Assembly: GCF_016653465.1 (NCBI RefSeq)
Contig: NZ_NHSQ01000079.1
Coordinates: forward strand, 1-63,219
Direction: 5' to 3'
Origin: Thiocystis minor
GTDB lineage: Bacteria > Pseudomonadota > Gammaproteobacteria > Chromatiales > Chromatiaceae
Length of the DNA: 63,219 bases
Every line of letters starts with the position of its first letter. Position 1 is the stretch's first letter. This document shows positions 43,526 through 52,430 of this stretch, one piece after another. A model generated the notes under the pieces. That model was not told the DNA's origin and made no database searches. It saw only the letters and a program-made list of their open reading frames with translations. The position numbers were made by a program, and so were the translations under genes.

Positions 43526-46500
43526 GCAAGACCAAAGACGACAGCACAGAGAACGCCGGCTCCCGCTGGTTCCGTGAGCTGGACGAGCCGCGCAAGTGGG
43601 AGGACTTCTACCGGCGCCGCTGGCAGTACGACAAGTCGGTGCGCACCAGCCATAGCGTCAATTGCTCCGGCTCCTGCTCCTGGGAGGTCTTCGTCAAGAA
43701 CGGCATGATCACCTGGGAGCTGCAGAAGACCGACTGGCCCCAGATCAACGATCACACGCCGAACTACGAGCCGCGCGGCTGTCAGCGCGGAATCTCGGCC
43801 TCCTGGTATCCCTACAGCCCGGTGCGTCCCAAATATCCCTACGTTCGTGGCGTGCTGCTCGATTTCTGGCGCGCCGAGCGCGAGGCGGGCAAGGACCCGG
43901 TCGCGGCCTGGGGCGCGATCGTCGAAAACCCGGAGCGCACCACGGCCTATCGCAACGCGCGCGGCAAGGCCGGCTGGCGTCGCACCAGTTGGGACGAGGC
44001 GACCGAGATCATCGCCGCCGCCAAGGTCTACACCATCAAGGAATACGGGGCGGACCATCTGGCGTCTTTCTCGCCGATTCCGGCGATGAGCATGGTGAGT
44101 TTTCTCTCCGGGCACCGCCTGTCCAATCTGCTCGGCGGCACCATGCTCAGCTTCTACGAGTGGTATCACGACCTGCCGCACGTCATGCCCATGATCTGGG
44201 GCGATCAGACCGACGTGCACGAGTCCGCCGACTGGTACCAGAGCGCCTACTGGATCGTCATGGGCTCCAACCTGCCGATGACGCGCACGGCGGACGCGCA
44301 CTTCGCCTCCGAGCACAAGTACAACGGCGGCAAGCTGGTTAATCTCTCGCCGGACTACTCGGACGTCACCAAGTTCGCGGACCTCTGGGTGCCGGTACGT
44401 CCGGGCACGGACACCGCCTTCATCCTCTCCTGCATCCACGTCATCCTGCAGGAGTTCCACGTCAATCGCCGCTCCCAGTACTTCCACGACTACGTGGGGC
44501 AGTACACCAATCTGCCCTTCCTGGTGATCCTGGACGAGGAGGGCGACCACTATGCGAGCGGCCGGTTCCTGCGCGCCAGCGACCTGGAGGCTTACCAGGA
44601 CGAGGAGCTGGGCGACTGGAAGATTCCCTGTCTCGGCAAGGACGGCGAGCTGCACCTGCCGGGCGGCTCGCTCGGCTTCCGCTGGGAGGAGCAGAACACC
44701 GGACGCTGGAACCTCAAGAACGAGGACGCGGTGACGGCCCAGCCGTTCGAGCCCATGCTGACCCTGATGGACGGCGAGTACGAGGAGGTCATCGTCGAGT
44801 ACGCCGACTTCACGCACACCTTCAACGTCGAGTTCGGCACCACCGCGCTGCGGGGTGAGAAGGCGCAGAAGAGCCTGCGCGGCGTACCGAGCCGGATGAT
44901 GACGAAGAAGGACGGCACCAAGGTCCGGGTCTCCACGGCCTATGACCTGCTGCTCGCCAGTTTCGGCGTGAACCGGGGGCTCTCGGGCGCGGGCTATCCC
45001 AAGGACTATGACGACGCCTCCCAAGCCTATACCCCGGCCTGGCAGGAGCAGGAGACCGGCGTCGACCGCAACCTGGCGATCCGGGTGGCGCGCGAATGGG
45101 CGGACACCGCCGAAAAGACTCAGGGCAAGTGTCTCTTCATCACCGGCTCGGGCATCCTGCACTGGTACCACGGCGGCTCCCTGACTTATCGCTCCGAGGC
45201 GGTCATGGGGATTCTGACCGGCTGTCAGGGGCGCAACGGCGGCGGCTTCGCGCACTACGTGGGCACCGAGAAGATCCGCAACATGGCCGCCATCGGCACC
45301 ATCGGCAACGCGGCCGACTGGGGCAACGTCGGGCGGCAGATGAACTCCACCTCCTACTTCTACTTCCACACGGATCAGTGGCGCTACGACGGCATGAGCC
45401 TGGACCCGCTCTGGGCGCCGCGTGCCAAGGAGATGCCGGCCAAGGCCAATCATGCCGCCGATATGAACGCGGTCGCGGTGCGCAACGGCTGGCTGCCCTT
45501 CTTCCCGCAGTTCGACGAGCGCAATCCCACGGATGTGATGCAGGACGCGCGCAAGGCCGGCTGCGAGAGCCTGGACGAGGTCAAGACCTGGGTCGCGAAG
45601 CAGTTCAAGGAGCGCAAGCTCAAGTTCGCGCTGCCCAACGTGGACTCGCCCAGGAACCACCCGAAGGTGCTCTGGATCTATCGCGGCAATCTCATCGGCA
45701 CCAGCATGCGCGGGCACGAGCTGAACCTGAAGCACATGCTCGGCACCCACAACAATGTGCTGGGCGGCGAGACCCGCGCCAAGGACATGGTCAACGAGAT
45801 CGACTGGACCGAGAACGCGCCGCTCGGGAAGCTGGATCTCATCTACAACGTCAATCTGCGGATGGACTCCTCCGCCAACTACTCCGACATCGTGCTCCCC
45901 ACGGCGCACTGGTACGAGAAGTTCGACCTCACCTGCACGGATCTGCATTCCTTCCTGCATCCCTTCACGCCGGCGCATGACCCGGCCTACGAGTCCAAGC
46001 ACGACTGGGAGGCCTTCCGGATCATCGCCGAGAAGGTCAGCGCGCTGGCCAAGACCCATCTGCCGGACCCGATCGAGGATCTGGTGATGACGGCGCTGAG
46101 CACGGACACGCCCGACGAGATGGCGCAACCCATGGGCGAGCTGCGCGACTGGTGGACCGGGGAGAGCGAGCCGATTCCGGGCAAGACCTTCCCGAACGTC
46201 AGCGTTGTGACACGGGACTACACCAAGATTCACGACATGTACACCACCCTGGGTCCGGCGGTCACCAAGCCCTACGGCTATGGCGCCAAGGGGATCAAGG
46301 GCGATCTCGCCGAGGCTTACGAGCAGATGAAGGAGAGCTATCTGGTCGGCGAGAAGCAGGGCCGGCCGAACATGGAAACGGCGGCAAAGGTGTGCGAGGT
46401 CATCCTGCGCATCTCACCGGAGAGCGACGGCGAGCTGTCCTACCAGATCTTCAAGAACCTGGAGAAGCGCTGCGGGGTGCCGCTCGCGCACATCGTCGAG

Positions 46501-47301
46501 CCGGAGCGCGAGACCGCCTATCACTACCCGGATCTCATCTCCCAGCCCCGGCGCGCCCTGACCTCGCCCCATTGGTCCGCGATCGAGACCAAGGGCCGGA
46601 CCTACTCGCCCTGGACGCTCAACATCGAGGCCCTGAAACCCTTCCACACCCTGACCGGACGGCAGGAGATCTATTACGACCACCGCATGTTCCGCGACCT
46701 CGGCGAGGACTTCCCGGTCTACAAGCCGCCCGTGGACATGGTGTCGATCGGCGATGTGGCCCAGAAGGACATCCAGATGAAAGGGGCCAAGCTGTTCCGC
46801 TTCATCACCCCGCATCAGAAGTGGGGCATCCACAGCATGTTCGGCGACTCCTGGCAGATGCAGAACATGTTCCGCGGCGGGCCGACGGTTTGGATCAACG
46901 ACGACGACGCCCGCGACATCGACGTCAAGGACAACGACTGGGTGGAGATCTTCAACGAGAACGGCATCCAGGTCGCCCGCGCCGTGGTCAGCCACACGGT
47001 CCCGCGCGACATGTCGATCGTCTATCACCAGACCGAGCGGCATGTGAACGTGCCCTTCTCCTCGCTCGCCAGGGAACGGGGCGTCAGCGATCTGCGCGGC
47101 GGCAATAACAACGCCACCACCCGGATCATGATGAACCCGGCCACCATGGTCGGCGGCTATGCCAACTGGACCTATTGGCTCAACTACCAGGGCACCAGTC
47201 CATCGGAGCGCGACTGCGTGGTGCTGATCCGCAAGAAGCCGATGGAGACGCGCGGGCGGAAGGTCATCTATCAAGAGTCGCAGCTCAACGTCGGGGCATA
47301 A
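43522..47301 (+). CDS. narG: Respiratory nitrate reductase alpha subunit
   Basis: A 1259-residue molybdoenzyme. The FS0 cluster ligands are His44, Cys48, Cys52 and Cys87 (HSVNCSGSC ... RGCQRG), and the Mo-ligating Asp is about residue 231 in WGDQTDVHESADW. Conservation with E. coli NarG runs to the C-terminus (HQKWGIHS, GGYANWTYWLNYQGT). No twin-arginine export signal is visible at the N-terminus, so this is the cytoplasm-facing type. It reduces nitrate at the bis-MGD site using electrons from NarH. ATGA overlap with the DUF59 gene; narH follows 4 bases after the stop. Confidence 0.97.
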   Translation: MSKTKDDSTENAGSRWFRELDEPRKWEDFYRRRWQYDKSVRTSHSVNCSGSCSWEVFVKNGMITWELQKTDWPQINDHTPNYEPRGCQRGISASWYPYSPVRPKYPYVRGVLLDFWRAEREAGKDPVAAWGAIVENPERTTAYRNARGKAGWRRTSWDEATEIIAAAKVYTIKEYGADHLASFSPIPAMSMVSFLSGHRLSNLLGGTMLSFYEWYHDLPHVMPMIWGDQTDVHESADWYQSAYWIVMGSNLPMTRTADAHFASEHKYNGGKLVNLSPDYSDVTKFADLWVPVRPGTDTAFILSCIHVILQEFHVNRRSQYFHDYVGQYTNLPFLVILDEEGDHYASGRFLRASDLEAYQDEELGDWKIPCLGKDGELHLPGGSLGFRWEEQNTGRWNLKNEDAVTAQPFEPMLTLMDGEYEEVIVEYADFTHTFNVEFGTTALRGEKAQKSLRGVPSRMMTKKDGTKVRVSTAYDLLLASFGVNRGLSGAGYPKDYDDASQAYTPAWQEQETGVDRNLAIRVAREWADTAEKTQGKCLFITGSGILHWYHGGSLTYRSEAVMGILTGCQGRNGGGFAHYVGTEKIRNMAAIGTIGNAADWGNVGRQMNSTSYFYFHTDQWRYDGMSLDPLWAPRAKEMPAKANHAADMNAVAVRNGWLPFFPQFDERNPTDVMQDARKAGCESLDEVKTWVAKQFKERKLKFALPNVDSPRNHPKVLWIYRGNLIGTSMRGHELNLKHMLGTHNNVLGGETRAKDMVNEIDWTENAPLGKLDLIYNVNLRMDSSANYSDIVLPTAHWYEKFDLTCTDLHSFLHPFTPAHDPAYESKHDWEAFRIIAEKVSALAKTHLPDPIEDLVMTALSTDTPDEMAQPMGELRDWWTGESEPIPGKTFPNVSVVTRDYTKIHDMYTTLGPAVTKPYGYGAKGIKGDLAEAYEQMKESYLVGEKQGRPNMETAAKVCEVILRISPESDGELSYQIFKNLEKRCGVPLAHIVEPERETAYHYPDLISQPRRALTSPHWSAIETKGRTYSPWTLNIEALKPFHTLTGRQEIYYDHRMFRDLGEDFPVYKPPVDMVSIGDVAQKDIQMKGAKLFRFITPHQKWGIHSMFGDSWQMQNMFRGGPTVWINDDDARDIDVKDNDWVEIFNENGIQVARAVVSHTVPRDMSIVYHQTERHVNVPFSSLARERGVSDLRGGNNNATTRIMMNPATMVGGYANWTYWLNYQGTSPSERDCVVLIRKKPMETRGRKVIYQESQLNVGA

Positions 47302-47305
47302 CCTC

Positions 47306-48856
47306 ATGCGCATCAAGCAACAGATGGGAATCGTCTTCAACCTGGATAAGTGTCTGGGTTGTCAAACCTGCACCATTGCGTGCAAGAACGTCTGGACCAA
47401 CCGCGAAGGCGCGGAATACATGTTCTGGAACAACGTCGAGACCAAACCCGGCGCGGGTTATCCCAAGCAGTGGGAGAACCAGGTGAAGTACCGGGGCGGC
47501 TGGAAGCAGGACCCGGAGGGCGATGTTCCCAAGCTCAATCAGGCGTCGCGTTTCTGGGAGATGATCAGTCTCTTCTACAACCCCGTGCTGCCGCAGATGA
47601 ATGATTACTACGGCAAGGGGCCTTTCACCTTCACCTACGAGGATCTGCATTCGGAGCAGCCGACCAAGTATTCGCAGCCGGTCGCGCGTCCCAAGTCGCA
47701 GATCACGGGCGAGGAGGACATTGAGCTGACCTATGGGGTCAACTGGGAGGACAACGGCGCCGGCACGCACGAGGAGGGGACCGGCTCGCTCGACTACAAC
47801 TTCAGCGACATGACACCGGAGGCCCGCAAGGCACTGCTGAAGTTCGAGCAGTCCTTCATGATGTACCTGCCCCGGATCTGCAACCACTGCCTCAATCCGG
47901 CGTGCGTCGGCTCCTGTCCCTCGGGGGCCAACTACAAGCGCGAGGAGGATGGCATCGTCCTGATCGACCAGGATCGCTGCCGGGGCTGGCGCTATTGCGT
48001 TTCGGGCTGTCCCTACAAGAAGACCTACTACAACTGGCGCACCGGCAAGTCGGAGAAGTGCATCCTCTGCTTCCCGCGCTTGGAGACCGGCCAGCCGCCG
48101 ATGTGCTTCCAGGCCTGCGTCGGGCGCATCCGCTATCTGGGGCCGCTGCTTTACGACCTGGATCGGGTCGCCGAGGTGGCCAACACCAAGGACGAGAAGG
48201 ATCTGGTGGCGCGCCATCGCGAGATCATCCTCGACCCCTTCGATCCGGAGGTCATCGCCGAGGCCAAGCGCCAGGGGATCTCGGACAACTGGCTGGACGC
48301 TTGCCGCCGCTCGCCGGTCTTCAAGATGGTCAAGGAGTGGGAGATCGCGCTGCCGCTGCATCCGGAGTTCCGCACCCTGCCCAGTCTCTTCTACATCCCG
48401 CCGGAGAGTCCGGTGCAGACGGCCAAGCCGAACGAGCGGGGCACGCTCGACATGGTCGATGGCGGAACGGTGCTGCCGGACCTCAAGGAGTTCCGCATCC
48501 CGATCGAGTATCTGGCGCGTCTGCTGGCGGCCGGCAATACCGAGCTGGTCGAGACGGCGCTGCTGCGTCAGCTCGCGCTGCGCGAGTTCCGGCGGCAGGA
48601 GCGGGTCGAGGGCCGCACCGACGACAGCATCCTCAAGGCCGTCGGGCTGACCGTCGAGCAGGCGCGGCACATGCACCGGCTGCTGTCGCTGGCGCATTTC
48701 CACGAGCGCTTCGTCATCGCCACCTCGCGCACCGAGGACACCGACAACGCGCCCTATCTGGAGCGCGGCTTCACCGGGTACGACCTCTTGGCTCCGGAAC
48801 AGAGTCCCAAGCGGCGCACCTCCTTCCACGGCAACAAGATGGGTGTGGGGAGCTGA
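47306..48856 (+). CDS. narH: Respiratory nitrate reductase beta subunit
   Basis: A 516-residue electron-transfer subunit with cysteine groups for three 4Fe-4S clusters and one 3Fe-4S cluster: CLGCQTCTIACKNVW, CNHCLNPACVGSCPSG, CRGWRYCVSGCPYKK (the Trp replaces a Cys and marks the 3Fe-4S site), and CILCFPRLETGQPPMCFQACVGRIRYLG. It passes electrons from NarI to NarG. The ATG lies 4 bases after narG. Standard length. Confidence 0.97.
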   Translation: MRIKQQMGIVFNLDKCLGCQTCTIACKNVWTNREGAEYMFWNNVETKPGAGYPKQWENQVKYRGGWKQDPEGDVPKLNQASRFWEMISLFYNPVLPQMNDYYGKGPFTFTYEDLHSEQPTKYSQPVARPKSQITGEEDIELTYGVNWEDNGAGTHEEGTGSLDYNFSDMTPEARKALLKFEQSFMMYLPRICNHCLNPACVGSCPSGANYKREEDGIVLIDQDRCRGWRYCVSGCPYKKTYYNWRTGKSEKCILCFPRLETGQPPMCFQACVGRIRYLGPLLYDLDRVAEVANTKDEKDLVARHREIILDPFDPEVIAEAKRQGISDNWLDACRRSPVFKMVKEWEIALPLHPEFRTLPSLFYIPPESPVQTAKPNERGTLDMVDGGTVLPDLKEFRIPIEYLARLLAAGNTELVETALLRQLALREFRRQERVEGRTDDSILKAVGLTVEQARHMHRLLSLAHFHERFVIATSRTEDTDNAPYLERGFTGYDLLAPEQSPKRRTSFHGNKMGVGS

Positions 48857-48858
48857 CC

Positions 48859-49584
48859 ATGAGCGCCGTCCGACTGACTGAATCCTTCGCGCAGGAATTG
48901 GGATCGACGGGGTCGGCGGGCTGGGATCTCGGGGCCATGTACGGGGTGATCGCGGAGCTGTTGCTCAATCCAGCCGTCCGGGATGCCGGACGGCTGGAGC
49001 GCTACCTCGAAGCCCTGCCACGGACGCCGATGCGTGACAGCATCGAGCGTTTCCTGGACTCCCCAACCGCGCACGACGTCGATGAATACACCCAGACCCT
49101 GGAGCTGACGCCGCCCTGTCCGCTCTATCTGGGGGCGCATCTCTATGACGAGCCCAACTCCTGCCGGGGCGCGGGGGCCTGCGGGCGCAACCAGTACATG
49201 ATCGAACTCAAGGCCATGTACGAGCACTTCGGGTTCGACCTGGCGGGGGCGGAACTGCCGGATTTCCTACCGGTGATGATCGAGTTCCTGGCGATCAGCG
49301 CCGACCACCCGGAGCGCGACGGTATCGGTCTGCGACGACGCTTCGTCGACCAGTATCTCCTGCCGGGCATTCCACCGATGCGCAAGGCGCTGCAGAAATA
49401 CGAGAGCGTCTATGACCTGTTGATGGAGGCGCTGGAGTCGGTTGCGGAGGAAGACCAGGAGCGTCTCGCCGACGACCCGGTCTGGCTCGATCCGGAGGTC
49501 AAGGCGACCATCCCGGTGCGCATGGGTAGCCCGGCCGAAGTGCCGTCTTCTCAAGGTCTGTCAATGACAGGGTGGGAACGCTGA
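48859..49584 (+). CDS. narJ: NarJ, nitrate reductase assembly chaperone
   Basis: A 241-residue helical TorD-family chaperone needed to load the Mo cofactor and assemble NarGHI. Features include the N-terminal AMYGVIAELLLNPA, the conserved YLGAHLYDEPNSCRG region and DFLPVMIEFLAI. It starts 2 bases after narH ends. The stop TGA overlaps the narI ATG (TGATG). The C-terminal 40 residues are variable. Confidence 0.92.
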   Translation: MSAVRLTESFAQELGSTGSAGWDLGAMYGVIAELLLNPAVRDAGRLERYLEALPRTPMRDSIERFLDSPTAHDVDEYTQTLELTPPCPLYLGAHLYDEPNSCRGAGACGRNQYMIELKAMYEHFGFDLAGAELPDFLPVMIEFLAISADHPERDGIGLRRRFVDQYLLPGIPPMRKALQKYESVYDLLMEALESVAEEDQERLADDPVWLDPEVKATIPVRMGSPAEVPSSQGLSMTGWER

Positions 49585-51125
49585 TGAACGACTATCTTGG
49601 TTCGAGTTATCTGATCTGGGGCGTCTTTCCCTATGTGGCGCTCACGCTCTTCTTCGTGGTGCCCTTCATCCGCATGGTCTACCGGCCCTTTGGCATGAGC
49701 ACCCGCGCCAGCGGGATCTTTCTCGGCCGCGACATCCTGGGCCTGGCGGCGCACCTGCTGCACTGGGGCATCTTCCTGGTCTTCTTCGGCCATCTCGCCG
49801 GGCTGATCGGCGGCATCCTGGGCTGGGGCGCCTGGGTCGGGGCCTTCTTCTGGATGGCGACGCTCGGCGGCCTGGCCGCCATCGCCGGCTCCATCATCGC
49901 CCTGGCGCGTCGAATCCAGGTGCCGGAGATGCGCGCCATGAGCCAGCCGGACGACTATGCCGTGCATCTCTTCCTGATCGCGATCCTCGGCATCGCCATC
50001 TATCAGGCGCTGGTCCATCGCATCTGGGGCGTCTCCTTCACCGCCGGACCCTGGTTCGCAAGCCTCTGGCGCTTCTCGCCGCAACCGGAGCTGATGGCCT
50101 CCGCGCCATTACTCACCAAGCTCCATGTGCTGCTGGCCTTCGCCTTCGCGGCCTATTTCCCCTTCACCAAGCTGATCCACGCCTGGACGCTGCCGGTCAA
50201 CTATTTTGTCCGGCCCTATCAGGTGCTGCGCACGGCCGCCAAGAAGTTCCAGAACGGCTGGGTGCTGGGGTGCTGGGAGTTCAAAGGAGTCACGGATAAG
50301 TCCTATATGACCTATCTGGCGGTCGGCGTCATCCTGGTGCTGGGCCTGATCGGTCTCACCCTGCCCGGACCCAACCTGGATGGACTGGTTCAGGAGGCGC
50401 AGGCCAAGACGACCACAGCGGAGCCATCGGAGGCGACGCCTGGTCGGACGGTGCTCGACGGCTATCCGCTCTATGTGAGTCAGTGCGCCCGCTGCCACGG
50501 CCTGAAGGGTCACGGCGATGGCCCAGGGGCCAAGTCGCCGACCTTCAGCGCCGTGCCACGCGACCTCACCGCCGGACACTTCCAGTTCATCTCCACGAGC
50601 AATGGGGTCGCTTCCAACATCGATCTGCGCCATGTGATCGTCAATGGACTGCACGGCTCAGGCATGCCGAATTTTGGCCGGCTCTCCGAACGACAAGTGG
50701 CTTCACTGATCGAGACGGTCAACTTCCTCTGGAAGGATCGCCCCGAGCCTGGCGAGCGGATCGCCATCCCGGAGCGTCCGGCCACGACGGCGGCCATGAT
50801 CGCCCAGGGCAAGCAGGACTATGCCAGTCTCTGCACCGTTTGCCACGGCGACACCGGCGCGGGCGACGGGGTCTTGACCAAGCTCCGAACGGATGCCGTC
50901 GGTCACGTCATTCCACCACGCAATCTGCGGACCGAACCGCTGAAGGGCGGCGCCAGCCCGACGCAGTTGTATTACCGCATCGCCGCCGGGATGCCGAGAG
51001 CGAAAGGCGAATGGCTCATGCCGCATTACGCCAGTATCGGGCCGGAGCGGATTTGGGCATTGATCGCCTATCTGGAGCACGACATCCTGCCGAAAGGGCA
51101 GGTCGCAAGTGCTCAACGGCCGTAG
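49584..51125 (+). CDS. narI: NarI gamma subunit fused to two cytochrome c domains
   Basis: A 513-residue protein. The N-terminal part (to about residue 235) is NarI: five membrane helices with the heme-b histidines in HLLHWGIFLVFFGH and LTKLHVLLAFAFAAYFPFTKLIHAW. An extra helix (about residues 238-258) and a linker (TTAEPSEATPGR) lead to two class I cytochrome c domains, CARCH (about residue 300, axial Met in GSGMPNFG) and CTVCH (about residue 413). In E. coli NarI is only the diheme b subunit that oxidises quinol. The fusion adds periplasmic c hemes, so the complex might also exchange electrons with soluble cytochromes. TGATG overlap with narJ. Confidence 0.93.
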   Translation: MNDYLGSSYLIWGVFPYVALTLFFVVPFIRMVYRPFGMSTRASGIFLGRDILGLAAHLLHWGIFLVFFGHLAGLIGGILGWGAWVGAFFWMATLGGLAAIAGSIIALARRIQVPEMRAMSQPDDYAVHLFLIAILGIAIYQALVHRIWGVSFTAGPWFASLWRFSPQPELMASAPLLTKLHVLLAFAFAAYFPFTKLIHAWTLPVNYFVRPYQVLRTAAKKFQNGWVLGCWEFKGVTDKSYMTYLAVGVILVLGLIGLTLPGPNLDGLVQEAQAKTTTAEPSEATPGRTVLDGYPLYVSQCARCHGLKGHGDGPGAKSPTFSAVPRDLTAGHFQFISTSNGVASNIDLRHVIVNGLHGSGMPNFGRLSERQVASLIETVNFLWKDRPEPGERIAIPERPATTAAMIAQGKQDYASLCTVCHGDTGAGDGVLTKLRTDAVGHVIPPRNLRTEPLKGGASPTQLYYRIAAGMPRAKGEWLMPHYASIGPERIWALIAYLEHDILPKGQVASAQRP

Positions 51126-51206
51126 ATGGGTAGAGCGAAGCGAAACCCATCTTCCCAACGCCGAACCTCAAGCGTGAGTAGGGTGCGGTCAGGGACGAAC
51201 CGCACC
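51124..51206. repeat. Two intergenic hairpin repeats after narI
   Basis: A stem pairs AGATGGGT (51124-51131) with ACCCATCT (51145-51152) around a GAGCGAAGCGA loop. A second pairs GGTGCGGT (51182-51189) with ACCGCACC (51199-51206). They lie between the narI stop and the next gene. They resemble common interspersed repeats of gammaproteobacteria and may weaken read-through. Confidence 0.6.
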
Positions 51207-51291
51207 AGCCGGTTGAGGAACGTACCGGGGCCTTTGACATCTTTACGGGTCCGCGTCCCTTGGCATTCCAACTCCTGGCGGAACAAGAGTC

Positions 51292-52386
51292 ATGCGCTAC
51301 CCAACCGCTGCGTGGGCCATGCCGAGTCTGTTTGGGAATTGGATCGCGAACCTCCCTCCAGCCTCGTTCGCGCTCGTGATGGCCACGGGCATCGTGTCCA
51401 TTGCGAGCGAGACGGTGGGGCTGTATTGGGTCGCGATCCCCTTGTTTCTCATCAACCTCATCGCTTTCGCTGTTCTGTGGGTCATGACCCTGCTGCGCCT
51501 GTTCCTCTACCCGGTCCGCCTGATGGGCGATCTGCGGGCGCACGCCCTGGGGCCGGGCTACTTCACCATGGTTGCGGGAACCAGCGTGATCGGGGTCCAG
51601 ATCCTCACGTTCACCGGCCAAACGGACCTGGCGGCGGGGTTGTGGGTTCTGGCGCTGGCGCTCTGGCTGCTGATCACCTACGCCTTTTTCACCAGCATCA
51701 TCGTTCAGCCGGAAAAGCCTTCGTTGGTGACGGGCTTGAGCGGCGTCTGGCTGATCGCGTCGGTCGCGACCCAGTCCATCGCGGTGCTCGGGACACTGGT
51801 CGCCGAGCGCCTCCCGGATCGACAGGAGAGCATCCTTTTTCTCTGTCTGCTCTTCTATCTGATGGGCTGCATGCTCTACATCAACATCATGAGCCTGGTC
51901 TTCTACCGGCTGACCTTCAAGCCCGTCGAGCCCGTCAACATCACCCCCCCGTACTGGATCAACATGGGCGCGACCGCGATCGCGACCCAGGCCGGCGCCA
52001 TTCTGATCCTGCACGCCGGGGCCTCGCCGCTGCTGCTCGATCTGAGCCCTTTCGTGAAAGGCTTCACGCTCTTCTTCTGGGCTGCCGGCACCTGGTGGAT
52101 TCCACTGCTCATCGGTCTCGGAATCTGGACCCATGGTGTTCGGCGTGTCCCCATCGTCTACACACCCATGCTCTGGGGCGCGGTCTTTCCGCTCGGGATG
52201 TATACGGCTAGCACCTATCAGTTGGCGCTGGCCCTGGACCTGGAGGGACTGACGCGGCTCCCCGCGATCACGCTCCCGATCGCGCTTGCCGCCTGGGGGC
52301 TGACCTTTTTCGGCCTGCTGCGGCGTCTGATCCGAAACCTCCGCGCGCTGGCCCAAGGCTTCGCGGACTGTTCGCGGACTGAATGA
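51292..52386 (+). CDS. TDT/TehA/SLAC1-family anion transporter
   Basis: A 364-residue protein with about ten membrane helices: PPASFALVMATGIVSIAS at the start (the family's first helix), LGPGYFTMVAGTSVIG, and a C-terminal half with TPMLWGAVFPLGMYTASTYQLA. The family includes TehA, Mae1 and the plant SLAC1 anion channel and moves small anions such as dicarboxylates, chloride, sulfite or nitrate. Next to narGHJI and a molybdoenzyme, an inorganic anion such as nitrite is an attractive but unproven substrate. No tellurite-specific evidence. Confidence 0.8.
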   Translation: MRYPTAAWAMPSLFGNWIANLPPASFALVMATGIVSIASETVGLYWVAIPLFLINLIAFAVLWVMTLLRLFLYPVRLMGDLRAHALGPGYFTMVAGTSVIGVQILTFTGQTDLAAGLWVLALALWLLITYAFFTSIIVQPEKPSLVTGLSGVWLIASVATQSIAVLGTLVAERLPDRQESILFLCLLFYLMGCMLYINIMSLVFYRLTFKPVEPVNITPPYWINMGATAIATQAGAILILHAGASPLLLDLSPFVKGFTLFFWAAGTWWIPLLIGLGIWTHGVRRVPIVYTPMLWGAVFPLGMYTASTYQLALALDLEGLTRLPAITLPIALAAWGLTFFGLLRRLIRNLRALAQGFADCSRTE

Positions 52387-52430
52387 CCCTCGGAGTGACG
52401 CGCCCTTTCGGTTCACAGGAGCCATCGCCC

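Noticed and set aside
43414-46233. 939-residue minus-strand frame opposite narG
   Set aside because: Pure antisense shadow of narG; no motifs, and composition follows from the codon use of the real gene.
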